From Acidimicrobiia bacterium (GTDB lineage: Bacteria; Actinomycetota; Acidimicrobiia; Acidimicrobiales; AC-14), in the NCBI GenBank assembly GCA_023264995.1, contig JAHFUR010000005.1, positions 91,156 to 155,155 of the forward strand: DNA of 64,000 nucleotides, written 5' to 3'. Below the pieces are notes generated by a model. It was not told where the DNA came from, did not search any database, and saw only the letters and a program-made list of their open reading frames with translations. Every line of letters starts with the position of its first letter. The first letter of the stretch is position 1. The translations under genes were made by a program, and so were the position numbers. This document shows, in pieces, positions 1 to 9,383 of this stretch.

Positions 1-666
1 GCCGATCTCCTCCGGGGCCCGTCCGGCGGCCTCCGCGGCGCGGTCGACGATGGCCGACTTGCGAGTGAGGTCGTCGACCGCCCCGAAGCCGTGCCACACG
101 TCGGCCAGGCGGGCGACGAGCGGGAGCATGACCTTCTCGCCGCCGGCGCCGATCCAGATCGGCGGGTGGGGCCGCTGCACCGGGCGGGGGTGGTAGTAGG
201 CGTGGTGGAGCCGGTAGTGGCGGCCCTCGAAGTCGAAGTCGTCCGAGGTGAGCAGGCCCTTGATGATCTGCACGGTCTCGTCGAGGCGCTCGATGCGCTC
301 GCCGGTGGCCGGGAAGTCGAACCCGAGCCGGTCGTGCTCGCTCCGGTGCCACGCCGCGCCGAGGCCGACATTGAGCCGGCCGCCCGACACCTGGTCAACG
401 GTGACCACCTCGGCGGCCAGCAGCGCGGGGTTCCGGTACGTAACGCCGGTCACCAGGGCACCGAGGCGGATCTGCGTAGTGATGGCCCCCAGCGCGGCCA
501 GTAGCGTCCACGCCTCGAGACAAGGGCCCATCGGGTCGCCGTAGAGGCTGGTGAAGTGGTCGAACACCCACGCCGACTCGAACCCGGCCTCGTCGGCCCA
601 CAGCACCCGCCGGCGGATCTCGGGCCATTCGAGCTGGTGCTGTGAGACGTCGATCCCGACCTTCAT
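1..666 (-). CDS. LLM-class F420-dependent oxidoreductase (3' end outside window)
   Basis: Reading the minus strand from the ATG at 666 gives an uninterrupted frame to the window edge (222 codons, C-terminus missing). It begins MKVGIDVSQHQLEWPEI and contains the luciferase-like (beta/alpha)8 signatures: WADEAGFESAWVFDHF near residues 23-38, GALVTGVTYRNPALLA, DQVSGGRLNVGLGAAWH and the RPHPPIWIGAGGEKVM block. These motifs are typical of actinobacterial F420-dependent LLM enzymes that transfer hydride from F420H2 to small organic substrates. The substrate cannot be read from the sequence. The next gene on the same strand, an ABC permease, lies upstream of this one and its stop is only 15 bases from this ATG, so co-transcription is likely. 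Confidence 0.88.
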   Translation of the reverse strand, partial: MKVGIDVSQHQLEWPEIRRRVLWADEAGFESAWVFDHFTSLYGDPMGPCLEAWTLLAALGAITTQIRLGALVTGVTYRNPALLAAEVVTVDQVSGGRLNVGLGAAWHRSEHDRLGFDFPATGERIERLDETVQIIKGLLTSDDFDFEGRHYRLHHAYYHPRPVQRPHPPIWIGAGGEKVMLPLVARLADVWHGFGAVDDLTRKSAIVDRAAEAAGRAPEEIG

Positions 667-681
667 GGCGGGCACGCTAGA

Positions 682-1551
682 TCAGTCGGTCTTGCTGAAC
701 CGCCGAACCGCGATCGCGAACGCGACCAGCCCGAGGGCGGCGAGCATCACGAGCTGGAGGGCGAACGGCACGGGCCACCCGCCCCACGTCAGCTGGTGGT
801 CCAGCACCTTGGCCGCCGCCGGCGTGAGGTCGAGGTGGGTGAAGAGCACGTGGCGCATGGGGTTCACCGCGTAGGTCACCGGGTTGACCTTGGTGGCCAG
901 GGCCAGCCACGTCGGCAGGCCGGCGGTGGGGTAGAGGGCGCCCGACAGGAACATCATCGGGGTGATCACGGTCTGGATCACCGGCATGACCGACTGAATG
1001 TTGGCCACCCGCGCGCCCAGGAGCAGGCCGAACGCGGTGATGGAGAGCGAGGCGAGGAAGAGCACGCCGAGCAGCTCCAGCATGAGCACGGGCGAGTACG
1101 GCACACCGCACAGCCCGGCCAGGGCCAGGATGACCACCGCCTGCGACGTGGCCACGATGGCGCCACCCAGGCACTTGCCGGCCATGATCGACGAGCGCCG
1201 GATGGGCGCCACCAGCATCTCCCGCAGGAAGCCGAACTCCCGGTCCCAGACAACCGAGACGCCGGCGAACACGGCGGTGAACATCACCGAGGTGGCCAGC
1301 ACGCCGGGGAAGAGGAAGGTGCGGAAGTCGACATTGCCCGGCCCGACGTTGACGACCCGCGACAGGCCCGAGCCCAGCACGAACAGCCACAGCAGGGGTT
1401 GGACGAGGCCGGCGGCCAGCCGGCGCCGGTCCTTGAGCCACCGGAGCAGCTCGCGGTGGCAGACGATGCGGGCGGCCCGCAGGTCGGCGGCCAGGCCCGA
1501 CGGGGGCCGGTGGACGTCGGCGACGGGAAGTGGGGTGACGGTGGTCGTCAT
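682..1551 (-). CDS. ABC-2 type transporter permease
   Basis: 289 aa. A cytoplasmic N-terminal tail is followed by about six hydrophobic segments, with the ABC-2 features REFGFLREMLVAPIRRSSIM and GALYPTAGLPTWLA typical of DrrB/NodJ-type drug-export permeases. The ATG (1551) shares an ATGA with the stop of the last of three 10-codon micro-ORFs (see the repeat at 1548-1637), which in turn are coupled to the ATPase gene upstream. Pairing with a DrrA-like ATPase and a divergent MarR regulator suggests export of a lipophilic compound. The substrate is unknown. Confidence 0.9.
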   Translation of the reverse strand: MTTTVTPLPVADVHRPPSGLAADLRAARIVCHRELLRWLKDRRRLAAGLVQPLLWLFVLGSGLSRVVNVGPGNVDFRTFLFPGVLATSVMFTAVFAGVSVVWDREFGFLREMLVAPIRRSSIMAGKCLGGAIVATSQAVVILALAGLCGVPYSPVLMLELLGVLFLASLSITAFGLLLGARVANIQSVMPVIQTVITPMMFLSGALYPTAGLPTWLALATKVNPVTYAVNPMRHVLFTHLDLTPAAAKVLDHQLTWGGWPVPFALQLVMLAALGLVAFAIAVRRFSKTD

Positions 1552-1637
1552 CGCCGGCCCCTGAACACGCCGGCGGTCATCGCCGGCCCCTGAACACGCC
1601 GGCGGTCATCGCCGGCCCCTGAACACGCCGGCGGTCA
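1548..1637 (-). repeat. Three perfect 29-bp tandem repeats, each a coupled micro-ORF
   Basis: Units at 1548-1576, 1577-1605 and 1606-1634 are identical, with a partial fourth copy formed by the end of the ATPase gene. On the minus strand each unit opens with ATGA, so the TGA stop of one frame overlaps the ATG of the next. The encoded peptide is MTAGVFRGRR, made three times (frames 1638-1606, 1609-1577, 1580-1548). The last frame ends in the ATGA that starts the permease. The ATPase itself ends in MFRGRR, so the micro-ORF looks like a duplicated gene junction. The period of 29 equals 33 nt of ORF minus a 4-nt overlap. Confidence 0.95.
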
Positions 1638-2624
1638 TCGCCGGCCTCGGAACATCGCCGGGATCTCGGAGCCGGGGGCGGCCTCCGCGTCGCGGATGGT
1701 GCGACCGGTGTAGGTCATGAACACGTCGTCGAGGGTCGGCCGGGTGACGCTCACCGACCGCACGGGGACGCCGAGGTCGGCCAGGAGCTTGGGGACGAAG
1801 CGCTCGCCGTCGGGCACCTGGAGGACCAGGGCGCCGCCCGCCGACGTCGCCTCCAGCCCGAAGTTGCGGTTGATCGCCGCGGCCGCAGCCGCCCCGTCGT
1901 CGGTCTCCAACCGGATGCGGTCGGTACCGATGGCCGCCTTGAGGGCCTGCGGGGTGTCGAGGGCGACGATGCGGCCGGCGTCCATGATGGCGATGCGGTC
2001 GCAGTTCTCGGCCTCGTCCATGTAGTGGGTGGTGAGGAAGATGGTCAGGTCCTCCTGGTGGCGGAGCTCGTTGAGGTACTCCCAGATCGACGCCCGGGTC
2101 TGGGGGTCGAGGCCGACGGTGGGCTCGTCGAGGAACAGCACCCGGGGCGAGTGGAGCAGGCCCCGGGCAATCTCCAGGCGGCGCTTCATACCTCCCGAGA
2201 AGGTGCTGACGTCCTTGTCGCGCCGGTCCCACAGCCCCACGAGCTCGAGGACCTGCTGCATGCGGGTCTCCAGCCGAGCGGCGGGCACGCCGTAGAGCTG
2301 GCCGTGGAAGCGCAGGTTCTGGGCCGCGCTCAGGTAGGTGTCGAGCGTCATGTCCTGGAAGACGAGGCCGATCTCGCGACGCACGTCGTCGCGCTGGGTG
2401 GCCACGTCGTAGCCGGCCACCACCGCCCGGCCCCCGGTGGGCCGCAGGAGGGTGCAGAGCATGTTGATGGTGGTCGACTTGCCGGCGCCGTTGGGGCCGA
2501 GGAAGCCGAACGTCTCACCGGCCCGGACCTCGAAGTCGACACCGCAGACGGCCTCGACCTCGCCGAAGCGCTTCTGTAGGTTCTCGACCCGGATTGCCGC
2601 CGGGCGTCGGTCCTCGGTATCCAT
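1635..2624 (-). CDS. ABC transporter ATP-binding protein (DrrA-like)
   Basis: 329 aa from the ATG at 2624 (MDTEDRRPAAIRVENL). Walker A GPNGAGKST lies at residues 43-51, followed by the Q-loop region, signature FSGGMKRR, Walker B LFLDEPTVGLDP and the H-loop LTTHYMDEAE. A C-terminal domain of about 90 residues is typical of DrrA/daunorubicin-type exporters. A longer frame to 2663 is open, but its extra codons overlap a TTGACA box at 2659-2664 that pairs with TATCGT at 2636-2641, so the shorter start is preferred. It is the first gene of an exporter operon, divergent from the MarR gene, and energises the permease downstream. Confidence 0.93.
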   Translation of the reverse strand: MDTEDRRPAAIRVENLQKRFGEVEAVCGVDFEVRAGETFGFLGPNGAGKSTTINMLCTLLRPTGGRAVVAGYDVATQRDDVRREIGLVFQDMTLDTYLSAAQNLRFHGQLYGVPAARLETRMQQVLELVGLWDRRDKDVSTFSGGMKRRLEIARGLLHSPRVLFLDEPTVGLDPQTRASIWEYLNELRHQEDLTIFLTTHYMDEAENCDRIAIMDAGRIVALDTPQALKAAIGTDRIRLETDDGAAAAAAINRNFGLEATSAGGALVLQVPDGERFVPKLLADLGVPVRSVSVTRPTLDDVFMTYTGRTIRDAEAAPGSEIPAMFRGRR

Positions 2625-2683
2625 TGGGAATACCAACGATAGACACTTCCCATCGAATGTCAAGGCGGGGTACGATCGCGGCG
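2625..2683. promoter_or_regulatory. Divergent promoters with inverted repeat between ABC operon and marR
   Basis: Leftward promoter: TTGACA (minus strand, 2664-2659), 17-bp spacer, TATCGT (2641-2636), start codon at 2624. Rightward promoter: TACGAT at 2671-2676 with the marR ATG 7 bases downstream at 2684, a leaderless arrangement. An inverted repeat TGGGAA (2625-2630) / TTCCCA (2647-2652) with a 16-base spacer overlaps the leftward -10 and early transcript, a plausible MarR operator. Both the promoters and the operator are inferred from motif match only. Confidence 0.5.
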
Positions 2684-3169
2684 ATGGACGACGACGAGCG
2701 CCTCGACGCCTTGAGCGGCGTGTTCGTCCTGGCCCGGGAGATGCGCCGGGAGATCCACGAGCTGATCGCCGAGGAGCCTTGGGCCATGGAAGCGGGCTTC
2801 CGCCCGCCGTGCATGGGCGTGCTGGCCGTGATCGAGCACCTGCAACCCGTCTCCCAGCGCCAGATCAGCGACCACCTGGGCCTGGACGCCAGCGACGTCG
2901 TCGGCGTGCTCGACATCCTTGAAGCGGCCCATATGGTCCAGCGCCGCCGCGACCCGGCCGACCGCCGGCGCCACGCCGTCGTCCTCACCGAGCTGGGCGA
3001 GACCGCGGCCCGCCGGTTCGCCGACCTCCGCACGCGGGCCACCGACCGCGTGCTGGCCGGCCTCGACGACGGCGAACGCCGCCAGCTCGTGGCCCTGCTC
3101 GAGCGGGCCAATGCCAACACCTCGCCGGCGTGGGGCTCCGCCGTCCCGGCCCGGTCCCACCGGGTCTGA
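2684..3169 (+). CDS. MarR-family transcriptional regulator
   Basis: 161 aa, start MDDDERLDALSGVF at an ATG 7 bases after TACGAT. The centre shows a winged helix-turn-helix: HLQPVSQRQISDHLG, then the recognition stretch DASDVVGVLDILEAA, then the wing VQRRRDPADRRRHAVVLTE, which matches MarR spacing closely. Helices at both ends would form the dimer interface. It is divergently transcribed from a drug-type ABC exporter and shares a 59-bp regulatory gap containing an inverted repeat, so local repression of the exporter with release by ligand is the simplest role. The ligand is unknown. Confidence 0.88.
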   Translation: MDDDERLDALSGVFVLAREMRREIHELIAEEPWAMEAGFRPPCMGVLAVIEHLQPVSQRQISDHLGLDASDVVGVLDILEAAHMVQRRRDPADRRRHAVVLTELGETAARRFADLRTRATDRVLAGLDDGERRQLVALLERANANTSPAWGSAVPARSHRV

Positions 3170-3216
3170 GGCGCCTCGGCGTTTTGGTGGCGCCGGTCCG
3201 TGGGTACCCGCGTCGG

Positions 3217-3819
3217 ATGGCCGGTTCGCTGGAACAGGTGCGGCTCGTCGCCGCCGGCTGCCGGGCCTGCGACCTGTGGCGTACCAGCACCCAGACCGTC
3301 TTCGGCGAAGGGTACGAGCGGGCCGACCTGATGCTCGTCGGCGCGCAACCGGGCGACAAGGAGGATCTGGCCGGTCGACCGTTCGTCGGGCCCGCCGGCC
3401 GGGTCCTCGACCGGGCGCTGGGCGACGCCGGGATCGACCGGGGCGCGGTGTACGTCACAAACGCGGTCAAGCACCTCAAGTGGGAGGCCCGGGGCACGCG
3501 CCGGCTCCACCAACGGCCCGGTGCGGCCGAGATCGCCGCCTGCCGGCCGTGGCTCGATCACGAGATCGAGCTGGTGGCGCCCAAGGTCGTCGTCTGCCTC
3601 GGCGCCACCGCGGCCCAAGCGCTCCTCGGCCGGGCGTTCAAGGTCAGCCGGCAGCGGGGCGAGGTGTTCCCCCAGCCCGCCGGCCACGTCATCACGGCCA
3701 CGGTGCACCCGGCGTCGGTCCTCCGGGCCCCCGTCGGCGCCCGGCGGGACGCGGAGCTGGCCGCCTTCACCGAGGACCTGCGGCGCCTGGTCGAGCACCT
3801 CCCGCCCCAGCCCGCCTAA
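3217..3819 (+). CDS. udgX: UdgX-like uracil-DNA glycosylase (family 4/5-related, Fe-S)
   Basis: 200 aa from the ATG at 3217 (MAGSLEQVRLVAAGC). Motif A is GAQPGDKEDLAGRPFVGPAG. Motif B is ATVHPASVLR. Four cysteines fit a 4Fe-4S cluster (CRAC near the N-terminus, AACRPW, VVCLGAT). After YVTNAVKHLKW there is a basic insert ending RRLH. UdgX proteins carry such a loop (KRRIH in mycobacteria), whose His becomes covalently bound to the abasic site after uracil excision, and that His is present here. UdgX usually has GEQPGD where this protein has GAQPGD. It removes uracil from DNA. Neighbours give no further clue. Confidence 0.85.
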   Translation: MAGSLEQVRLVAAGCRACDLWRTSTQTVFGEGYERADLMLVGAQPGDKEDLAGRPFVGPAGRVLDRALGDAGIDRGAVYVTNAVKHLKWEARGTRRLHQRPGAAEIAACRPWLDHEIELVAPKVVVCLGATAAQALLGRAFKVSRQRGEVFPQPAGHVITATVHPASVLRAPVGARRDAELAAFTEDLRRLVEHLPPQPA

Positions 3820-3830
3820 CATCGCCCGCC

Positions 3831-4763
3831 ATGCACGAAGGCAGCAAGAAGGCGATCATCGCCGCGTTCGCCGCCAACCTGGCCATTGCCGTGGCCAAGC
3901 TGGTCGGCTTCTTCCTCACCGGTGCGGCGTCGATGCTGGCCGAGGCCGTCCACTCCGGCGCCGACACGACCAATCAGGGGCTGCTGTTCCTGGGCGGCGC
4001 CCGGGCCCGGAAGACGGCGACGACGGAGCACCCGTTCGGCTACGGGCGCGAGCGGTACTTCTGGGCCTTCGTCGTGGCCCTGGTGATCTTCATGCTGGGT
4101 TCGCTGTTCGCCCTCTTCGAGGGGATCGAGAAGCTCCGCGAGCCCCACGAGCTGGAGTCGGCCGGCGTCGCCGTGGCCATCCTGCTGGTGGCCATGGCCT
4201 GCGAGGGCTTCTCGTTGCGCACCGCCATCAAGGAGAGCACCCACACCAAGGGCGAGGAGGGGTGGTGGAGCTTCATCCGCCACTCGAAGACGCCGGAGCT
4301 GCCCGTCGTGCTCCTGGAGGACTTCGGCGCCTTGATCGGCCTCGTCCTCGCCCTCCTGGGCCTGGCTCTCGCCGAGATCACCGGCAACCCCCGCTTCGAC
4401 GCCATCGGCAGCATCGCCATCGGTATCCTCCTCGGGGTCATCGCCATCACCCTGGTCGTGGAGATGAAGAGCCTGCTCATCGGCGAAGCGGCGTCGCCGG
4501 CCACCGTCGCCAAGATCCGCCAGGCCATGGAGTCCAGCGACAAGGTCGACCGGGTGATCCACCTGCGTACCCAGCACCTCGGCCCGGAGGAGCTGCTGGT
4601 CGGGGCCAAGCTGGCCTTCGCGACCACCCTCGACCTGCGGGGCCTGGCCGCGGCCATCGACGAGACCGAGGTCCTGGTCCGCGCCGCGGTGCCTGAGGCC
4701 CGGATGATCTACATCGAGCCCGACATCCACCGGGACGCGGCGGCGCCGGTCACGTCACCGTGA
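3831..4763 (+). CDS. Cation diffusion facilitator family transporter (ZnT9-like)
   Basis: 310 aa, ATG at 3831, 11 bases after udgX. Six predicted membrane segments, beginning AIIAAFAANLAIAVAKLVGF. Helix 2 carries the metal-site HSGADTTNQ and helix 5 the FDAIGSI aspartate. The stretch LLEDFGALIGLVLALLGL is characteristic of the ZnT9-like branch of CDF proteins. A cytoplasmic C-terminal domain ending near IYIEPDIHRD follows. The likely role is proton-coupled efflux of a divalent cation such as Zn2+. The 3' end overlaps the convergent cupredoxin gene by 14 bases. Confidence 0.92.
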   Translation: MHEGSKKAIIAAFAANLAIAVAKLVGFFLTGAASMLAEAVHSGADTTNQGLLFLGGARARKTATTEHPFGYGRERYFWAFVVALVIFMLGSLFALFEGIEKLREPHELESAGVAVAILLVAMACEGFSLRTAIKESTHTKGEEGWWSFIRHSKTPELPVVLLEDFGALIGLVLALLGLALAEITGNPRFDAIGSIAIGILLGVIAITLVVEMKSLLIGEAASPATVAKIRQAMESSDKVDRVIHLRTQHLGPEELLVGAKLAFATTLDLRGLAAAIDETEVLVRAAVPEARMIYIEPDIHRDAAAPVTSP

Positions 4764-5121
4764 AGGTGCCGGTCATGCCCCGGGCCTCGTGGTCGGAGAC
4801 GCCGCATACGAACCGGTAAGTGCCGGGCTTGGCCAGCTTGAGCGTGACCTTCTTGGTCTTGCCCGCGGAGGTGGGGCCGACCTCTCCGACGGCCTTGCCG
4901 TCGGCGTCGAAGACCTCGAACTCGTGGTCGGCCGAGCCGGTGTTGGTCAGGACGAACTCGACCCGCTCGCCGGCCCGGCCCGCGAAGCCGTCCATCCCGG
5001 AGAACCGGTAGTCCACCGCGCCGACGGCCACCGTGCGGTCGGCGCCGGCGCCCGAACAGGCGCCGGCCGCGGCCAGGGCGAGGGTGGGCGCCGCCGCCCA
5101 TCTAAGGAGATGTGAATTCAT
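4750..5121 (-). CDS. Small cupredoxin (plastocyanin-like) lipoprotein
   Basis: 123 aa. N-terminal signal with lipobox AAAGAC (Cys22), so probably a lipid-anchored extracytoplasmic protein. The rest is one cupredoxin domain: type-1 copper ligands are readable as His in ADHEFEV, then Cys-x4-His in FVCGVSDH and Met in RGMTGTF. Copper binding and electron transfer, or metal buffering, follow from the family; the partner is unknown. The gene follows thiC on the same strand with only 32 bases between, but that gap holds a strong dyad, suggesting separate control. Confidence 0.85.
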   Translation of the reverse strand: MNSHLLRWAAAPTLALAAAGACSGAGADRTVAVGAVDYRFSGMDGFAGRAGERVEFVLTNTGSADHEFEVFDADGKAVGEVGPTSAGKTKKVTLKLAKPGTYRFVCGVSDHEARGMTGTFTVT

Positions 5122-5142
5122 CTTCTTAGGATTACCTAAGAA
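5102..5142. promoter_or_regulatory. Operator-like dyads at the cupredoxin start codon
   Basis: TTCTTAGG (5123-5130) and CCTAAGAA (5135-5142) form a perfect 8-bp inverted repeat with a 4-base spacer immediately upstream of the ATG at 5121. A further half-site CTAAGGAGATG at 5102-5112 pairs (one mismatch) with CATCTTCTTAG at 5119-5129, enclosing the start codon. Three CTTAGG-like half-sites in 41 bp suggest a repressor site. The half-site resembles TTAGG of DtxR/IdeR boxes but the spacing does not fit. Confidence 0.5.
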
Positions 5143-5153
5143 CTACCCTTCGG

Positions 5154-6947
<1,794 letters not shown>

Positions 6948-6956
6948 CTCAGTTTC

Positions 6957-9353
6957 TCACACCGCTCCGGCAGGGAAGGTGCTCACCCGGCGGGTCGTGC
7001 CCACGGCGAACAACCAGCCGCCCAGGAGCAGGATCAACGCCGGCGGCACCACGACCTGGGCGGCCCGGCCGAGCTGCTGGTTCTGGAAGTCGGCCGGGTT
7101 CGGGCATCGGGACGTGGGGTTGCTGCAGTACTCCACCGTCCGGAGCTGCCACCGGCCGTCGAGGGCCTTGAACACGACTTGGGTGGTCCGGGCCACCTTC
7201 GGGCCGGTGGGCACGTAGACCGCACCGTCGGCGACCCGGGCCTTCTCGTTGGTGGCGGTGGGGACCGTGGCCATCCAGGCGCCGTCGGCCCCGGCGAAGC
7301 AAAGCGGGGCGCCGGGCGTGGCCACCACCGAGAACGGCGACTCCTCGTCGATCAGCCGGATGCGGCTGCCGAACGGGTCGACGGCCTCGCCCTTGGCCAG
7401 GCAGGGGACGTCGACCGGCCGCTTGGTCACGGGCACGAGCTGGGGGGTCGTACCCCGCACGTTGCGGAAGGTGAAGGCGGCGGTGGGGTTCGGCGGGGGG
7501 TTGACCGGCAGGGTGTGGGCCGCCACGCCGGCGAGGAGCGCATCGAGCCAGGGCTTGAGCGCCTGCTCGGTGCGGACGTGTCCCGCCGGCTTCGGGTGCA
7601 GGCTGCCGTGGATCCAGTTCTTGGGGTTGACCCGCTCCAGGAACGATCCCTGGACGGGGTTGAAGCTGAGGAAGTTCATCACGGTCGGCTTCTTTGATGG
7701 GTCGCAGATCCGGGCGCCGTCGAAGGCGAACATCTCGTCGCTGAAGAAGTAGATGCCGGCCTTCTCGGCGGCCACGCGCACCCGGTCGTTGAGCACCACC
7801 ACGAACTCGGAGATGAACGCGCTCTCCTTGTCATCGAGGCGGGACGACCCGCAGGCCCGGTCGGTCAACATGAGCGGGTACGGGACGGCGACGATGGGCA
7901 CCGTCGGGTACTGGGCCTTGATGGCGTCGTACGCCTTGGCGACCTCGGTCCCGATCTGGTCGAGGTTGGTCATCCACACGTCGCGGAGCTCGTCGCAGGT
8001 CCCCGGCAGGATGCAGCCCTTGCCGATCGTGCTGAAGCCGGCGTCGTTGCCGCCGATCCCGACCAGGACCAGGCTGACCTTGGCCGGGTCGGCCGGCGGG
8101 TCCTGCAGCTGGGGCAGCTCGCCGGCGACCTTGTCGGGCGACCGGGGGGGAGCCTGGCCCTCCTTGTAGAGCTGGGCCGCCTTGGCCCCCGAACAGGCGA
8201 AGAAGTCGAGCCCCATCCCCATGTCGCGGGCCAAGAGGTAGGGGTAGGCGGTGATGGCCCGCCGGCACTCGTTCTCGGCCGGCCCCCGCACGTTGGTGCC
8301 GTCGAAGAAACGCGGCGCCCCCTCGCCGGAGATGTAGGAGTCGCCCAGCGCCAGGATGCGGTGCGCGGCATCGGGATGGGGGTCCACGCTCGTGCCGACG
8401 CCCCGGTCGAAGGTCAGCCACACGAACGCCGTGCCCACCAGGACGGCGACGACGAGGGCCTCGCCCCGCCACAGGAACGACCCGCCGACGGCGGCGACGA
8501 GCACGGCCACGATTGCCGCCGCCCCGGGCGCGGTGTTCAAGGCGCCCCGCGCCATGAAGCCGCCGGCGATGACGATGGCTAACCCGAACGCCATCGCCCA
8601 TTTGCCCGTGAACGGCTTGCGCCCCAACTTGGGCCAGCCGACGCTCATGGCCATCAGCCCGAGGGCAACCAGGCCCGCTCCGACCAGGCCAGGGAGCACG
8701 GCCTTTCCACCGCTGGCGTTGAGCACCTCGCCCGCGCCGACCACGGTCACCGCCAGCCCGCCCCACGTGACCACCCGCGCACCGCGCCGCTGCTCACACG
8801 CCCGCCTCACCCCGACCTTGTAGGCCGCCAAGCCGAGGAGCGTGCCCACCAGCACCGCCCACCACGGCCCACCGGCGACCGCCCGCCACACCCCGAGGGC
8901 CATCAGGAGGAGGCCGGCCGGCGCCCACCACCAGTGCCCGCCCTCGCCCTGGGAGCGCAACCAGCCACCCACCGGGAGGAGGCCGACGATGGCGACGAGC
9001 GAACCGAGCGCGGCCGCGGCGGCCGAGTTCTCGGCGAACGCGCCGGCGATGACCCCACCGCCGGCGCCGGTGACGACCACGCCGATCGCCAACCACCGGA
9101 GCGGATGGCGGTCGGTCTCGGTACGAAGGCGGTCGTGAAGGGCCGTCAGCCCGGCCACGGCGACGACGACGCCGATGAGGCCCCAGACCACGCTGAGGGT
9201 GCGCACGGCGACGGCGAGGAGGTCGCTGCCGAGCACCATCAGCACAAGGGCCAAGGCCAGGCACTCCGTGGGGGAACGGCGGGCCCAGCTCCGTGCCGCA
9301 TCCGTGCGGGCGTCGACCCGCCCGAGCACTCCCGTCCGCCTCATTTCGTCCAC
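6957..9353 (-). CDS. Membrane-anchored SGNH/GDSL hydrolase
   Basis: 798 aa with GTG at 9353 (ATG at 9344 is an alternative). Residues 30-320 hold about ten hydrophobic segments. An SGNH hydrolase domain follows: block I LALGDSYISGEG near residue 336 (nucleophile Ser), block III GIGGNDAGF and block V WIHGSLHPKPAGH near residue 588 (Asp-x2-His replaced by a Ser-Leu-His layout). A last membrane helix (ALILLLGGWLFAVG) sits close to the C-terminus. This fits an envelope esterase or deacylase acting outside the membrane; the substrate is unknown. The TPP riboswitch and thiC lie immediately downstream on the same strand. Confidence 0.82.
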   Translation of the reverse strand: MDEMRRTGVLGRVDARTDAARSWARRSPTECLALALVLMVLGSDLLAVAVRTLSVVWGLIGVVVAVAGLTALHDRLRTETDRHPLRWLAIGVVVTGAGGGVIAGAFAENSAAAAALGSLVAIVGLLPVGGWLRSQGEGGHWWWAPAGLLLMALGVWRAVAGGPWWAVLVGTLLGLAAYKVGVRRACEQRRGARVVTWGGLAVTVVGAGEVLNASGGKAVLPGLVGAGLVALGLMAMSVGWPKLGRKPFTGKWAMAFGLAIVIAGGFMARGALNTAPGAAAIVAVLVAAVGGSFLWRGEALVVAVLVGTAFVWLTFDRGVGTSVDPHPDAAHRILALGDSYISGEGAPRFFDGTNVRGPAENECRRAITAYPYLLARDMGMGLDFFACSGAKAAQLYKEGQAPPRSPDKVAGELPQLQDPPADPAKVSLVLVGIGGNDAGFSTIGKGCILPGTCDELRDVWMTNLDQIGTEVAKAYDAIKAQYPTVPIVAVPYPLMLTDRACGSSRLDDKESAFISEFVVVLNDRVRVAAEKAGIYFFSDEMFAFDGARICDPSKKPTVMNFLSFNPVQGSFLERVNPKNWIHGSLHPKPAGHVRTEQALKPWLDALLAGVAAHTLPVNPPPNPTAAFTFRNVRGTTPQLVPVTKRPVDVPCLAKGEAVDPFGSRIRLIDEESPFSVVATPGAPLCFAGADGAWMATVPTATNEKARVADGAVYVPTGPKVARTTQVVFKALDGRWQLRTVEYCSNPTSRCPNPADFQNQQLGRAAQVVVPPALILLLGGWLFAVGTTRRVSTFPAGAV

Positions 9354-9383
9354 CGGCGCGGGAGGCTACCCGGCGCCGTCGGC

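Noticed and set aside
1548-1637. CRISPR array
   Set aside because: Units are contiguous with no unique spacers and no cas genes are present; the same applies to the 50-bp and 30-bp arrays.
2919-3830. N-terminal extension of the CDF transporter
   Set aside because: It overlaps marR and udgX in another frame; the ATG at 3831 starts at the first membrane helix.
5123-5142. DtxR/IdeR iron box
   Set aside because: The TTAGG and CCTAA halves are separated by 4 bases, not the 9 expected of an IdeR box.
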